Of a DNA stretch of 64,000 bases, positions 24,617 to 33,332 are shown piece after piece. Under the pieces are notes generated by a model. That model had not been told where the DNA came from, searched no databases, and was given only the letters and a program-made list of their open reading frames with translations. Made by a program: the position numbers and the translations under genes. Every line of letters starts with the position of its first letter. Positions within the stretch are counted from its first letter, which is position 1. The DNA lies in NCBI RefSeq assembly GCF_024723255.1, contig NZ_JANIAC010000001.1, positions 387,548-451,547 on the forward strand. The letters run 5' to 3'. Origin of the DNA: Aestuariibaculum sp. M13 (GTDB lineage Bacteria > Bacteroidota > Bacteroidia > Flavobacteriales > Flavobacteriaceae).

Positions 24617-24853
24617 TTATTTTAAAAATCCTTTAGACTTTGCCTCTTTTAACGCTGCAGAAATACCAATTTTATTGATAGTTTTTAATGCAGATGTAGA
24701 AACCTTTAAAGTTATCCAGTTGTCTTCTTCTGGAATGTAAAAACGTTTCTTTACTAAATTCGCATTAAATTTGCGTTTAGTTTTATTCATAGCATGAGAC
24801 ACGTTGTTTCCAACCATTGCCTTCTTTCCTGTTAGTTCACAAACTCTTGACAT
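24617..24853 (-). CDS. rpmB: 50S ribosomal protein L28
   Basis: This 78-residue protein starts MSRVCELTGKKAMVGNNVSHAMNKTKR-like and has the typical L28 core RFYIPEEDNWITLKVS. It has the single-cysteine form rather than the zinc-binding one. It is the first gene of the operon and is driven by a consensus promoter at 24898-24927. Confidence 0.97.
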   Translation of the reverse strand: MSRVCELTGKKAMVGNNVSHAMNKTKRKFNANLVKKRFYIPEEDNWITLKVSTSALKTINKIGISAALKEAKSKGFLK

Positions 24854-24897
24854 TATTATATAACTTTAAATTTTCTTTATTGTTTAAAATCGAGGTG

Positions 24898-24927
24898 CAA
24901 ATATACAAATTCTTTCATTTGTAACAA
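24898..24927 (-). promoter_or_regulatory. Bacteroidota-type promoter of the rpmB operon
   Basis: On the minus strand, TTG (24925-24927) and TATATTTG (24898-24905) are separated by exactly 19 bases. The start codon of rpmB lies 44 bases downstream of the -7 box. Confidence 0.85.
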
Positions 24928-24938
24928 CTTAAATTTCA

Positions 24939-26189
24939 TCAATTTTTAAAAATTTCTTTTAAAAGCATTTCCAAGGCCTTATTTACTGCTTTATCAATCA
25001 CTTTCACACGCTGATTTCCAAGCATAAATTTTTCTGAATAGACCCCATTTTTTGTAGCAATGGCAATATGAACCGTACCAATTTCGGCATCAGAATCGCC
25101 TTTACTTGGTCCGGCATTACCTGTCGTGGCTACGGCAAAGTCTGATTGAAATAAATCTAAAGCATTTTTAGCCATCGCTTCAACAACAGCTTTGCTAACC
25201 ACCGAATGCTCTTCAACAAGTTCTTTTGAAATTCCTAAAATATTGATTTTCGATTGTGTAGAATACGTTACAACACCTCCCTTAAAATAAGCTGATGCCC
25301 CCGGGTGTGATGTGAATTGCTCGGCAATTTTTCCTCCTGTACAACTTTCGGCCATAGCCAGGGTCTTCCCTATTTTGGTCAATCTGTTAGCGATTACCAC
25401 TTCAACAGAACCCTCTTCATCCTCTAATCCGAAAAACTCGTCTTTAATTAAAGGAATAACTTTCGCGATTTCGGCATCTACATTTTTACGCAACTCGGTT
25501 TCATCAAATCCTTTCGCGGATAGGCGCAAACGCATTTTACCCAAACTTGGCAAATACGCCAGTTTAATATATTTAGGCAAAGCATCTTCCCAGGCCTCAA
25601 TACGTTCGGCAAGGGCGCTTTCACCTAAGCCATAAACCAATAAAGTTTTGTGTAAAATAAAAGGACAATTGTATTTGCCTTTAACTTTTGGAATGACTTC
25701 GTTTTCAACCAAAGCCTGCATCTCATGTGGTACACCCGGAAGCGAAATAAAGGTCTTATCTCCTTTTTCCATCCACATACCTGGTGCCGTTCCTAAACGG
25801 TTCATAAGTACTTTAGATTTCGAAGGCACTAAAGCCTGATCTTTATTTACCTGAAGTAAAAGTCCGCTTACGTGTCCACTCCAAATAGTCTCTATATTTT
25901 TTAGAACAGCTTCGTTCCTCACTAAAGTATCACCAAAATACTCGGCTATCGTTTTTTTAGTAATATCGTCTTTCGTTGGTCCTAAACCTCCGGTAAGAAT
26001 AACGACATCGACATGTTTTTCAGCATCTTCAAGCGCCTTTAATATATGATCCTTATCATCCTGAACCGAGGTTATCTGATACACCGAAACCCCAATTTTA
26101 TTGAGCTGCTTTGCAATAAATGCAGAATTGGTATCAATAACTTGACCAATTAGAAGTTCGTCTCCTATGGTGATGATTTCGGCTAACAT
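24939..26189 (-). CDS. cinA: CinA-family protein with NMN amidohydrolase domain
   Basis: This 416-residue protein has both domains of full-length CinA. The N-terminal molybdopterin-binding-like fold (LAEIITIGDELLIGQVIDTNSAFIA and GGLGPTKDD) is linked to pyridine-nucleotide recycling. The C-terminal PncC domain has AESCTGGKIAEQF, GVVTYSTQSK and ATTGNAGPS, the signatures of nicotinamide mononucleotide deamidase. It is followed on the same strand by no further gene before rpmB, and its start codon lies 9 bases after the Hpt gene ends, so they share a transcript. Confidence 0.95.
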   Translation of the reverse strand: MLAEIITIGDELLIGQVIDTNSAFIAKQLNKIGVSVYQITSVQDDKDHILKALEDAEKHVDVVILTGGLGPTKDDITKKTIAEYFGDTLVRNEAVLKNIETIWSGHVSGLLLQVNKDQALVPSKSKVLMNRLGTAPGMWMEKGDKTFISLPGVPHEMQALVENEVIPKVKGKYNCPFILHKTLLVYGLGESALAERIEAWEDALPKYIKLAYLPSLGKMRLRLSAKGFDETELRKNVDAEIAKVIPLIKDEFFGLEDEEGSVEVVIANRLTKIGKTLAMAESCTGGKIAEQFTSHPGASAYFKGGVVTYSTQSKINILGISKELVEEHSVVSKAVVEAMAKNALDLFQSDFAVATTGNAGPSKGDSDAEIGTVHIAIATKNGVYSEKFMLGNQRVKVIDKAVNKALEMLLKEIFKN

Positions 26190-26197
26190 GTAATTCT

Positions 26198-26539
26198 CTA
26201 TATATTAAAGTCTGATTTTATTTCAGCTACGGCATTATCGACAGCTGCTATTACTATTTCCAGTTGATTGGTTATATCTAAATCTGTTTTTGTAAACTTC
26301 CCCCAGTCCTGTACTTCTATCAACGTTTCTAAAACCCCTAATTCGAATAAATCTATTGTAGGTTTCATTTTATGTGCCGCCTGATAGGCTTCATTATAAT
26401 CTTTTTCGGCAACGGCCTTTTTTAAACGCTCGGCATCTTCCGGCACTTCTTCTAAAAACGCCTCAGCCAAAGTTTTTATGAAATCTTCGTCGTTATCTGC
26501 TAATTCGCGTACTCTTTCTAATTTGTAATGCTGTTCCAT
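26198..26539 (-). CDS. Orphan histidine phosphotransfer (Hpt) domain protein
   Basis: This 113-residue, all-helical protein is a single Hpt domain. The phosphorylatable histidine is His56 in YQAAHKMKPTIDLFEL, which fits the HxxKxxx pattern. No kinase or response regulator gene lies nearby, so its partner is encoded elsewhere. It sits between the FAH-family gene (end to start with no gap) and cinA, which implies co-transcription with genes that have no known signalling role. Size and motif make the identification secure. The pathway is unknown. Confidence 0.88.
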   Translation of the reverse strand: MEQHYKLERVRELADNDEDFIKTLAEAFLEEVPEDAERLKKAVAEKDYNEAYQAAHKMKPTIDLFELGVLETLIEVQDWGKFTKTDLDITNQLEIVIAAVDNAVAEIKSDFNI

Positions 26540-27151
26540 TTATTTAACTGTTATTGAAAACATTTCTTTTTCTCCTATATAGCCCTTGAGCTTATCGTTT
26601 GCATTCACTTTTTCAACGCCAGATGGAGTTCCCGTAAATATAATATCTCCAATCTTTAAAGTGAAATATTTAGAAACATATTCTATTAATTCATCAATTT
26701 TCCAAAGCATGTGGCTGGTATTTCCTAATTGCACAATTTTTTCGTTCTTTTTTAACGAAAATTCAACGGCATTAATATCCTCGAAATCAGATACCGGTAA
26801 CCACTCACCTATTACTGCTGCTCCATCAAAAGATTTTGCTTTTTCCCAAGGTAGGCCTTTAGCTTTTAATTCGCTTTGCAGATCGCGTGCCGTGAAGTCA
26901 ATACCCAAGCCAATCTCACTATAATATTTATGCGCAAACTTTCTGTCGATATGCTTACCAATGCGATTGATTTTAACAAGGATCTCAACTTCGTGGTGTA
27001 CATCGTTTGAAAAATCTGGAATAAAAAACGGTTGTTTCTTTAACAATACCGAGGTGTCAGGTTTCAAAAAAACCACCGGATCGGTTGGTTTTTCATTTTG
27101 CAACTCGTTAATATGTTCGGTATAATTTCTACCGATGCAAATAATCTTCAT
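26540..27151 (-). CDS. Fumarylacetoacetate hydrolase family protein
   Basis: This 203-residue protein matches the FAH-type hydrolase/isomerase fold, with IICIGRNYTEHINEL at the start, HHEVEILVKI with metal-binding histidine and glutamates, the conserved GIDFTARDLQ and the terminal DIIFTGTPSGV. Enzymes of this type act on 2-oxo-acid derivatives, and some are oxaloacetate tautomerases or acylpyruvases. It is likely cytoplasmic. It is followed without a gap by the Hpt gene. The specific substrate cannot be assigned. Confidence 0.93.
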   Translation of the reverse strand: MKIICIGRNYTEHINELQNEKPTDPVVFLKPDTSVLLKKQPFFIPDFSNDVHHEVEILVKINRIGKHIDRKFAHKYYSEIGLGIDFTARDLQSELKAKGLPWEKAKSFDGAAVIGEWLPVSDFEDINAVEFSLKKNEKIVQLGNTSHMLWKIDELIEYVSKYFTLKIGDIIFTGTPSGVEKVNANDKLKGYIGEKEMFSITVK

Positions 27152-27175
27152 AATTAAAACAGATTGAAATAGAGA

Positions 27176-27952
27176 TTACCCAAGTTTATTATTTAAGCTT
27201 CTTAGCTTAATGGATGTTAATACTTTTTTAGTGTAAAGCGGAAAATCGGCATTAAGCAACCATCCAAAATAGCCTGGTTCAGCCTCTAAAATTTCGGTTA
27301 CTAATTTCCCTTTATGTTTTCCAAAAGAGAAACATTCTTCTCCATTTTTATTATAAGCTATGAATCCTGCAAAATCTGCAAACTGTTTTCTTGAACTAAA
27401 TTCTGCCAAAAACTTGGTGTCGTTTTCTAAATCGTCGTACTTGGCGATCTGCGCTTTCAGCACTTCGTAAGTCGCCAAAGTATCGGCCTCTGCCGTATGT
27501 GCATCTTCTAGATTTTTATCGCAGTAAAACTTATAAGCAGCACTTAAGGTACGTTGTTCCATTTTGTGAAAAATGGTTTGGACATCTACCGCCAATCTGT
27601 TTTTCATATCGAAATCTACCTCAGCACGCAGCATTTCTTCAGCTAACAAGGGAATGTCAAATCGATTACTGTTAAATCCGCCTAAATCGGAATCCTTTAT
27701 CAGGTTATAAACTTCTTTAGCAACTTCCTTAAACGTTGGTTTATCGGCTACATCTTCATCTGAAATACCATGAATGGCCGTTACTTCTTTAGGAATTGGA
27801 ATGGTTGGATTGACCAACCAACGCTTACTTTCTTCCTTTCCGTTAGGATGTACTTTTAAAATGGCAATTTCAACAATTCTGTCGGTTGTAATGTTTACAC
27901 CTGTTGTTTCTAGATCGAAAAAACAAATGGGCTTATTTAAATTAAGTTGCAT
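27176..27952 (-). CDS. DnaQ-like 3'-5' exonuclease with ExoX-type C-terminal segment
   Basis: The exonuclease domain begins ICFFDLETTGVNITTDRIVE (DEDD motif I) and continues with DLGGFNSNRFDIPLL (motif II) and HTAEADTLATYEVL (motif III, histidine form). After residue 200 a second stretch, FGKHKGKLVTEIL to FGWLLNADFP, resembles the small DUF3820-type domain found after ExoX and other exonucleases. I place the start at 27952 rather than 27970 because the sequence MQLNLNKPICFFDLETTG is the conserved start in related proteins. It may act in repair or proofreading. No other replication gene is near. Confidence 0.88.
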   Translation of the reverse strand: MQLNLNKPICFFDLETTGVNITTDRIVEIAILKVHPNGKEESKRWLVNPTIPIPKEVTAIHGISDEDVADKPTFKEVAKEVYNLIKDSDLGGFNSNRFDIPLLAEEMLRAEVDFDMKNRLAVDVQTIFHKMEQRTLSAAYKFYCDKNLEDAHTAEADTLATYEVLKAQIAKYDDLENDTKFLAEFSSRKQFADFAGFIAYNKNGEECFSFGKHKGKLVTEILEAEPGYFGWLLNADFPLYTKKVLTSIKLRSLNNKLG

Positions 27953-28093
27953 TCTATAATTTTTACTCATTAAATGAGAATAGATTCCTTCGAAACCTGA
28001 TTCGAATCATCAATCTCTTATCTCTTCCCTCTATTTGAAAAAGGAAACAATTACTTTGCGGTAAAGATACTAAATTGAGTAAGCGTAAAAAAC

Positions 28094-28120
28094 AAAACCA
28101 ACCCTTTTATAGGTTGGTTT
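28094..28120 (-). terminator. Intrinsic terminator of the E2 gene
   Basis: A stem AAAACCAACC/GGTTGGTTT is followed on the minus strand by a T-rich run. It lies between the E2 stop codon (28147) and the exonuclease gene. Confidence 0.75.
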
Positions 28121-28146
28121 CGATATAATTTGATTTTAATTTTTCT

Positions 28147-29481
28147 TTAGATTTCTCTGTTCATATCCCAAGCTTCAAGATAATCTTTAACCGCTTTTAC
28201 AAACTCTCCTCCTAAAGCACCATTAACTACACGGTGATCGTACGAGTGCGATAAGAACATTTTATAACGGATACCGATAAAATCTCCATCAGGCGTTTCA
28301 ATAACCGCAGGCACTTTTCTAATCGCTCCAAGCGCTAAAATACCTACTTGTGGCTGATTGATAATTGGCGTTCCCATGATACTGCCAAAGGTTCCCACAT
28401 TAGTAACTGTATACGTTCCACCCTGAATATCGTCTGGCTTTAACTGATTTGCTCTAGCACGTTTTGCTAAATCGTTAACCTGCTTTGTCATACCAACCAA
28501 GTTTAACTGATCGGCATTTTTAATAACCGGAACAATTAAATTTCCATCAGGTAAAGACGCTGCCATACCTAGGTTGATATTCTTTTTCTTTACAATGGTA
28601 TCGCCTTGCACAGAAATATTCATTAGCGGATAATCGCGTAAAGCCTTAGCAATCGCTTCCATGAAGATCGGTGTAAAAGTCAGATTTTCTCCTTCACGTT
28701 TCATGAAGTTATCTTTAACTTTCTTTCTCCAGTTCCAGATATTTGTTACATCAGCCTCAATAAAACTTTGCACGTGAGCCGAAGTCTGTACCGACTCCAC
28801 CATGTGATGCGCAATGATTTTACCCATACGCGTCATTTCAATAATCTCGTCACCATCGCTACTGATTACAGGAGCCGGTGCCGCTTTTGGTTTTTCCGGA
28901 GCTTTTGGTTCGGCTACAGGTTTAATTTCAACTTTTGGTGCTACAACTGTACCGTTTTCTTTATTGGCGATATAGTCTAAAATATCGTTTTTAGTTACTC
29001 TTCCTTCTTTCCCTGTTCCAATAATAGCATCTAACTCTTCCTGAGCAATACCTTCTTCTTTTGCGATATTCTTAACTAACGGTGAATAAAATCTATCTTC
29101 AGTTGAAGCTACAGCAACAGGTGCCAAAGTTTCCTTTACTTTCTTTATAGACTCAACAACTTCCTCTACCGCAACAGTTTCTTCATCATTAGACTCAACA
29201 ACTGAAGTTTCAGTCGCCTCTTTCTCAATAACTCCTTCTCCTTCTGTTTCTATAATTGCGACAACCTGTCCTACCTGAACCACATCGTCAACATCGAAAC
29301 ACTTTTCGATAAGCACCCCTTCTACTTCACTTGGCACTTCACTATCTACTTTATCTGTTGCAATTTCTAAGACGGTTTCATCCAGTTCAATCGTATCTCC
29401 TACTTCTTTTAACCAAGATGTAATGGTTGCCTCTGCAACACTTTCTCCCATTTTTGGTAACTTAAGTTCGAATTTTGCCAT
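28147..29481 (-). CDS. 2-oxo acid dehydrogenase E2, dihydrolipoyl acyltransferase
   Basis: This 444-residue E2 subunit has one lipoyl domain with the lipoylated lysine in EIATDKVDSEVPS (residues about 40-52). A Ser/Val/Pro/Ala-rich linker leads to a peripheral subunit-binding domain (SPLVKNIAKEEGIA, GTGKEGRVTKNDI, about 130-170), and the catalytic domain ends at SHSYDHRVVNGALGG. The SYDHRVVNG motif holds the catalytic histidine. Catalytic-domain sequence fits the branched-chain or unspecified 2-oxo acid type rather than pyruvate or 2-oxoglutarate complexes. No E1 or E3 gene is adjacent, so it must join subunits encoded elsewhere. Confidence 0.93.
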   Translation of the reverse strand: MAKFELKLPKMGESVAEATITSWLKEVGDTIELDETVLEIATDKVDSEVPSEVEGVLIEKCFDVDDVVQVGQVVAIIETEGEGVIEKEATETSVVESNDEETVAVEEVVESIKKVKETLAPVAVASTEDRFYSPLVKNIAKEEGIAQEELDAIIGTGKEGRVTKNDILDYIANKENGTVVAPKVEIKPVAEPKAPEKPKAAPAPVISSDGDEIIEMTRMGKIIAHHMVESVQTSAHVQSFIEADVTNIWNWRKKVKDNFMKREGENLTFTPIFMEAIAKALRDYPLMNISVQGDTIVKKKNINLGMAASLPDGNLIVPVIKNADQLNLVGMTKQVNDLAKRARANQLKPDDIQGGTYTVTNVGTFGSIMGTPIINQPQVGILALGAIRKVPAVIETPDGDFIGIRYKMFLSHSYDHRVVNGALGGEFVKAVKDYLEAWDMNREI

Positions 29482-29567
29482 ATCAATAAAGTAATACTTA
29501 GTTTTTAATTTGCGCTTGCAAAATTACTTAAAAATCATCAATTCCTTTAAATAATTTTCAATTAAAA

Positions 29568-30701
29568 CTAAGTTAAATTTATAATTTCACCTCTACAGAT
29601 GGCATTATCACTTCCTATAATATAGGCACTGTCTTTAGGTAAGATTTTGTAAGTAACCGATTTATAAGCCTTTTTCTTCTCAATGGCTGTTATAATTTCT
29701 TTATAAGACCAGGTATTTCCATCAAATATAATTTCGGTGGTATCCTGAATACTTTCCAAACAATTTTTCAGAACAACTTCTTTTGGCAATACCGCCTTTA
29801 AACTGTCGTTCATTTGAGATGACATGAAGGCGTACTCATTAACCTGTTTTGCCTTACTTACTGGCGCTTTATTTATTAGATAAGCCATTTTAACCGCAGA
29901 CCAAACCGTGAAATCACAAAGTAAATTCTTTTTAAAATGCTTCTGATAGAAAATCTGCATCGCCCCATAAAAGCGTTTTACATAGTGTTTATCTCTTAGG
30001 GTACTTTCTCCTTTATAATGTAAAACGGTAGTTTCCCCAAAATAATAATTAGAATATCCTGCTTTATAAATACTGTATGACAAATCGATATCTTCACCAT
30101 ACATAAAATACTCCTCATCGAACGCGCCAACCTCAAAAAAAACATCTTTCTTCATCAACATAAAGGCTCCTACTAATATTTTAGCTTTTCCTATTGCATT
30201 TTCATCAATATGATTGGCATAATACAATTCAGGTTTGCCAAGCATTTTTTTGAAAGCCACCTTTACATAAGGCACATTACGTTTACTTTCCGGTAAAAAC
30301 TCACCGCTTCCGTTAATCAATTTACAACCAACAATACCTAAATCGGTGGTATTATCTGCAAAATTTAATAGCTTGATAAAAGTATCTTCAGCAACTACTG
30401 TGTCGGGATTTAATATACATATGTATTCTCCTTTTGCCTGAGCAACACCTATATTATTTCCTTTGGAGAATCCGTAATTTTCTTTATTTTCTATAAGTTT
30501 TACTTCCGGAAATAACTCTTTAACCATTTTACAACTATCATCTTCAGAATCATTATCAACAACGATGATTTCTGCGTCAACATCTGTGATAGCAGCCTGA
30601 ACACTTTTTAAGCAGAGCTCTAAAAAGTAGCGTACGTTATAATTTAAAATGACTATTGAGAGTTTCAAAGGATGATTGATACAGCTTTTGGGAGGTTGCA
30701 A
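29568..30701 (-). CDS. Glycosyltransferase family 2
   Basis: The protein has a GT-A fold typical of GT2: SIVILNYNVRYFLELCLKSV, VVDNDSEDDS (nucleotide-sugar binding), ICILNPDTVV and the downstream EEYFMYGEDIDLSYSIYKAG (ED catalytic region). About 100 residues beyond the GT2 domain are unassigned. The start is unclear: ATG at 30701 gives 377 residues, while a TTG 12 codons later would start nearer the domain. The gene is next to recR (22 bases) and is far from the polysaccharide locus. Its sugar donor is unknown. Confidence 0.88.
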   Translation of the reverse strand: MQPPKSCINHPLKLSIVILNYNVRYFLELCLKSVQAAITDVDAEIIVVDNDSEDDSCKMVKELFPEVKLIENKENYGFSKGNNIGVAQAKGEYICILNPDTVVAEDTFIKLLNFADNTTDLGIVGCKLINGSGEFLPESKRNVPYVKVAFKKMLGKPELYYANHIDENAIGKAKILVGAFMLMKKDVFFEVGAFDEEYFMYGEDIDLSYSIYKAGYSNYYFGETTVLHYKGESTLRDKHYVKRFYGAMQIFYQKHFKKNLLCDFTVWSAVKMAYLINKAPVSKAKQVNEYAFMSSQMNDSLKAVLPKEVVLKNCLESIQDTTEIIFDGNTWSYKEIITAIEKKKAYKSVTYKILPKDSAYIIGSDNAICRGEIINLT

Positions 30702-30723
30702 TTTATTTGGTTTTTGTTAGCTA

Positions 30724-31341
30724 TTAAGATTTTAAAGATGATTCGAAAGGAACTCGATTCACAATACTCCGACCTAAGGTAATTTCATCAGCATACTCTA
30801 ATTCGTCGCCAACAGAAATACCACGGGCAATTGTAGAGGTGTAAATATTATATTCCTGTATCTGTTTATAGATATAAAAATTAGTGGTGTCGCCTTCCAT
30901 AGTAGAACTTAACGCAAAAATGAGCTCCTTTATTTTACCTTCCTGAACTTTTTTTATTAAAGGCTGAATATTAAGATCATGAGGTCCCACCCCATCCATT
31001 GGAGAAATTTTACCACCAAGCACATGGTACAAGCCTTTAAATGAACTTGTATTTTCAATAGCCATCACGTCTCTAATATCTTCAACAACACAAACAACCG
31101 ATTCATCTCGGTTTGGATTTGAGCATATTTCACACAATTCCACATCACTAATATTATTACAGGACTTGCAAAACTTGATATCGTTTCGCATTGTCTGTAA
31201 AGCCGCTACAAGCATTGACGTTTGTTCTTTGGGCTGCTTTAACATATGGAGCACCAAACGCAAGGCCGTTCGTTTACCAATACCTGGTAACTGAGACATT
31301 TCATTAACTGCGCGTTCTAATAATTTTGATGAGAATTCCAT
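30724..31341 (-). CDS. recR: Recombination mediator RecR
   Basis: RecR works with RecO and RecF to load RecA at gaps. The 205-residue protein has an N-terminal helix-hairpin-helix region ([17 protein letters not shown]), a four-cysteine zinc finger ([16 protein letters not shown]), and a Toprim domain ([14 protein letters not shown]). Length and domain order match the family. It is followed 22 bases later by the GT2 gene and starts opposite the sodium symporter gene. Confidence 0.97.
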   Translation of the reverse strand: MEFSSKLLERAVNEMSQLPGIGKRTALRLVLHMLKQPKEQTSMLVAALQTMRNDIKFCKSCNNISDVELCEICSNPNRDESVVCVVEDIRDVMAIENTSSFKGLYHVLGGKISPMDGVGPHDLNIQPLIKKVQEGKIKELIFALSSTMEGDTTNFYIYKQIQEYNIYTSTIARGISVGDELEYADEITLGRSIVNRVPFESSLKS

Positions 31342-31457
31342 GCCGTGAATTTAATATTTTTTAAACATCTTAATTAATAAGTATTAAATTAATAAAACTA
31401 TATGAATTCCTAAGACTGAAAAGTAATTTTGTATTTTGGTCGCTAAAACAAATTTAA

Positions 31458-32906
31458 ATGTCGGCAACTCAAATCTTAATCTTAATTGCAGTTTATTTTA
31501 GTGTTTTAATTTTAATCTCCTATTTCACAGGAAAGGAAGACTCTAACGATGCCTTTTTTAAGGCCAACAAATCTGCTCCATGGTATTTGGTTGCTTTTGG
31601 GATGATTGGCGCTTCGCTTTCGGGTGTAACCTTCATTTCTGTTCCTGGAGCCGTTGAAACCAAACAATTTGGGTATTTACAGGTTGTTTTCGGATATTTC
31701 TTTGGCTATCTGGCTATTGCCTATGTGTTGCTTCCTATTTATTATAAACTTAACTTAACCTCTATTTATACGTATTTAAGAGACCGTTTTGGAAACACCA
31801 GTTATAAAACAGGATCGGTTGCATTTTTAATTTCCAGAATCGTTGGGGCTTCATTCCGATTGTTTTTAGTTGCTAAAGTTTTACAGCTTTTGGTATTCGA
31901 CCAATACGGCATTCCTTTTTCGATTACTGTAATTATTACTGTATTACTTATTTGGCTTTATACCTTTAAAGGCGGCATAAAAACCATCATTTTTACCGAT
32001 ACGCTTCAAACCTTATTCATGCTCATATCGGTTGTGGTTACCATTTTCTTTTTAGCTAATGCTTTAGAACTTCATAGTATTTCAGATGTGTACAACAATG
32101 TAACATCGAATGCTATGAGTAAAGTCTTCTTTTTTGATGATGTTAACGATGCACAGTATTTTATAAAAAGCTTTTTATCTGGTATGTTTATCACCATTAC
32201 CATGACCGGACTAGATCAGGATATGATGCAGAAAAATTTAACCTGCCGAAATATAAAGGAAGCTCAAAAAAATATGCTTTCATTTAGTGTGGTTTTAATT
32301 TTTGTAAATATCCTATTCCTGGTTTTAGGACTTTTGCTAACGCAATATGCCATTCAAAATAATATTACAGCAAGAAAGGACGATTTATTTCCGACCATTG
32401 CCATGTTACCAGACATCGGCTTCGCCACTTCAGCCTTTTTTATCCTAGGTTTAATTGCGGCGGCTTACAGTAGTGCAGACTCTGCCTTAACCTCTTTAAC
32501 AACATCGTTTTGTATAGATATTATTGAATTAGATAAAAAACCTGAAGCCAACAGAAAACGTATTAGAAAGCAAGCTCATGCCTTTATTAGTGCACTTCTT
32601 GTTGTTGTCATTATTATTTTCGATGCTTTATTTAAAGACGTTTCCGTGATTTGGGAACTGTTTAAAGCTGCAGGCTATACTTACGGACCATTACTTGGTT
32701 TGTTCGCTTTCGGTATTTTCACCAAAGAAAATCTAAAAGACAAGTACGTTTGGATTATCGCTTTGGTAGCTCCAATATTCTCTTATTTCATCAATGAATA
32801 TTCCGTTGAATTGCTTAACGGCTACCAAATTGGGTTTGAAATATTAATCATTAACGGACTACTTACCTTTTTAGGTTTAATACTGATTCGTAGAAAGCAG
32901 CACTAA
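31458..32906 (+). CDS. Sodium:solute symporter (SSS family)
   Basis: This 482-residue inner-membrane protein has about 13 hydrophobic segments. Sequences such as [13 protein letters not shown] early, [17 protein letters not shown] in the middle and [15 protein letters not shown] toward the end are conserved in the SSS family, which imports solutes such as sugars, amino acids or organic acids with sodium. Substrate cannot be deduced. A TAATTTTG element at 31424-31431 may be its -7 box. The last 30 bases overlap the convergent CoA-binding protein gene. Confidence 0.92.
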   Translation: MSATQILILIAVYFSVLILISYFTGKEDSNDAFFKANKSAPWYLVAFGMIGASLSGVTFISVPGAVETKQFGYLQVVFGYFFGYLAIAYVLLPIYYKLNLTSIYTYLRDRFGNTSYKTGSVAFLISRIVGASFRLFLVAKVLQLLVFDQYGIPFSITVIITVLLIWLYTFKGGIKTIIFTDTLQTLFMLISVVVTIFFLANALELHSISDVYNNVTSNAMSKVFFFDDVNDAQYFIKSFLSGMFITITMTGLDQDMMQKNLTCRNIKEAQKNMLSFSVVLIFVNILFLVLGLLLTQYAIQNNITARKDDLFPTIAMLPDIGFATSAFFILGLIAAAYSSADSALTSLTTSFCIDIIELDKKPEANRKRIRKQAHAFISALLVVVIIIFDALFKDVSVIWELFKAAGYTYGPLLGLFAFGIFTKENLKDKYVWIIALVAPIFSYFINEYSVELLNGYQIGFEILIINGLLTFLGLILIRRKQH

Positions 32907-33239
32907 CGAACAGGCCGTTTCAAAATAAATATTATTCTCCTTTAAAATCACAAATAACTCCGGATTTTCTGTTCCTGGGTTAAATATTACGCGCTGTGGT
33001 TTTAACGAAACAATATAATCATAATAGGGTATCTGATTCTTCGGATTTAAATATAAGGTCACGGTATGAATACCTTCATAAGGTAATTGGGCAGTATCAA
33101 TTTTAACTCCTGCGACCTCACCTTTAAGGTTTCCAATAGCCACGACTTCAAAATTCTCTTCCACTAATTTGTGAATTGCATAATTAGAATATCTACCGGG
33201 TTTTAAGGAAGCGCCAAGCACAAGTGTTTTCTTATTCAT
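32877..33239 (-). CDS. CoA-binding domain protein (Rossmann fold, YccU-like)
   Basis: This 120-residue protein begins [20 protein letters not shown], a glycine-rich Rossmann turn, and continues with VVAIGN and [11 protein letters not shown], both typical of stand-alone CoA-binding domains. It is monomeric in length and without membrane segments. The substrate and partner are unknown. It overlaps the end of the sodium symporter gene by 30 bases. Confidence 0.85.
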   Translation of the reverse strand: MNKKTLVLGASLKPGRYSNYAIHKLVEENFEVVAIGNLKGEVAGVKIDTAQLPYEGIHTVTLYLNPKNQIPYYDYIVSLKPQRVIFNPGTENPELFVILKENNIYFETACSLVLLSTNQY

Positions 33240-33332
33240 ATGTTAAAAACTGTTAATACTTTTTAAATATAGTAACAGATTTTGAATTGGAGCGTCTTAA
33301 TTATACATCAATCAAAAAATCAATCAATCAAA

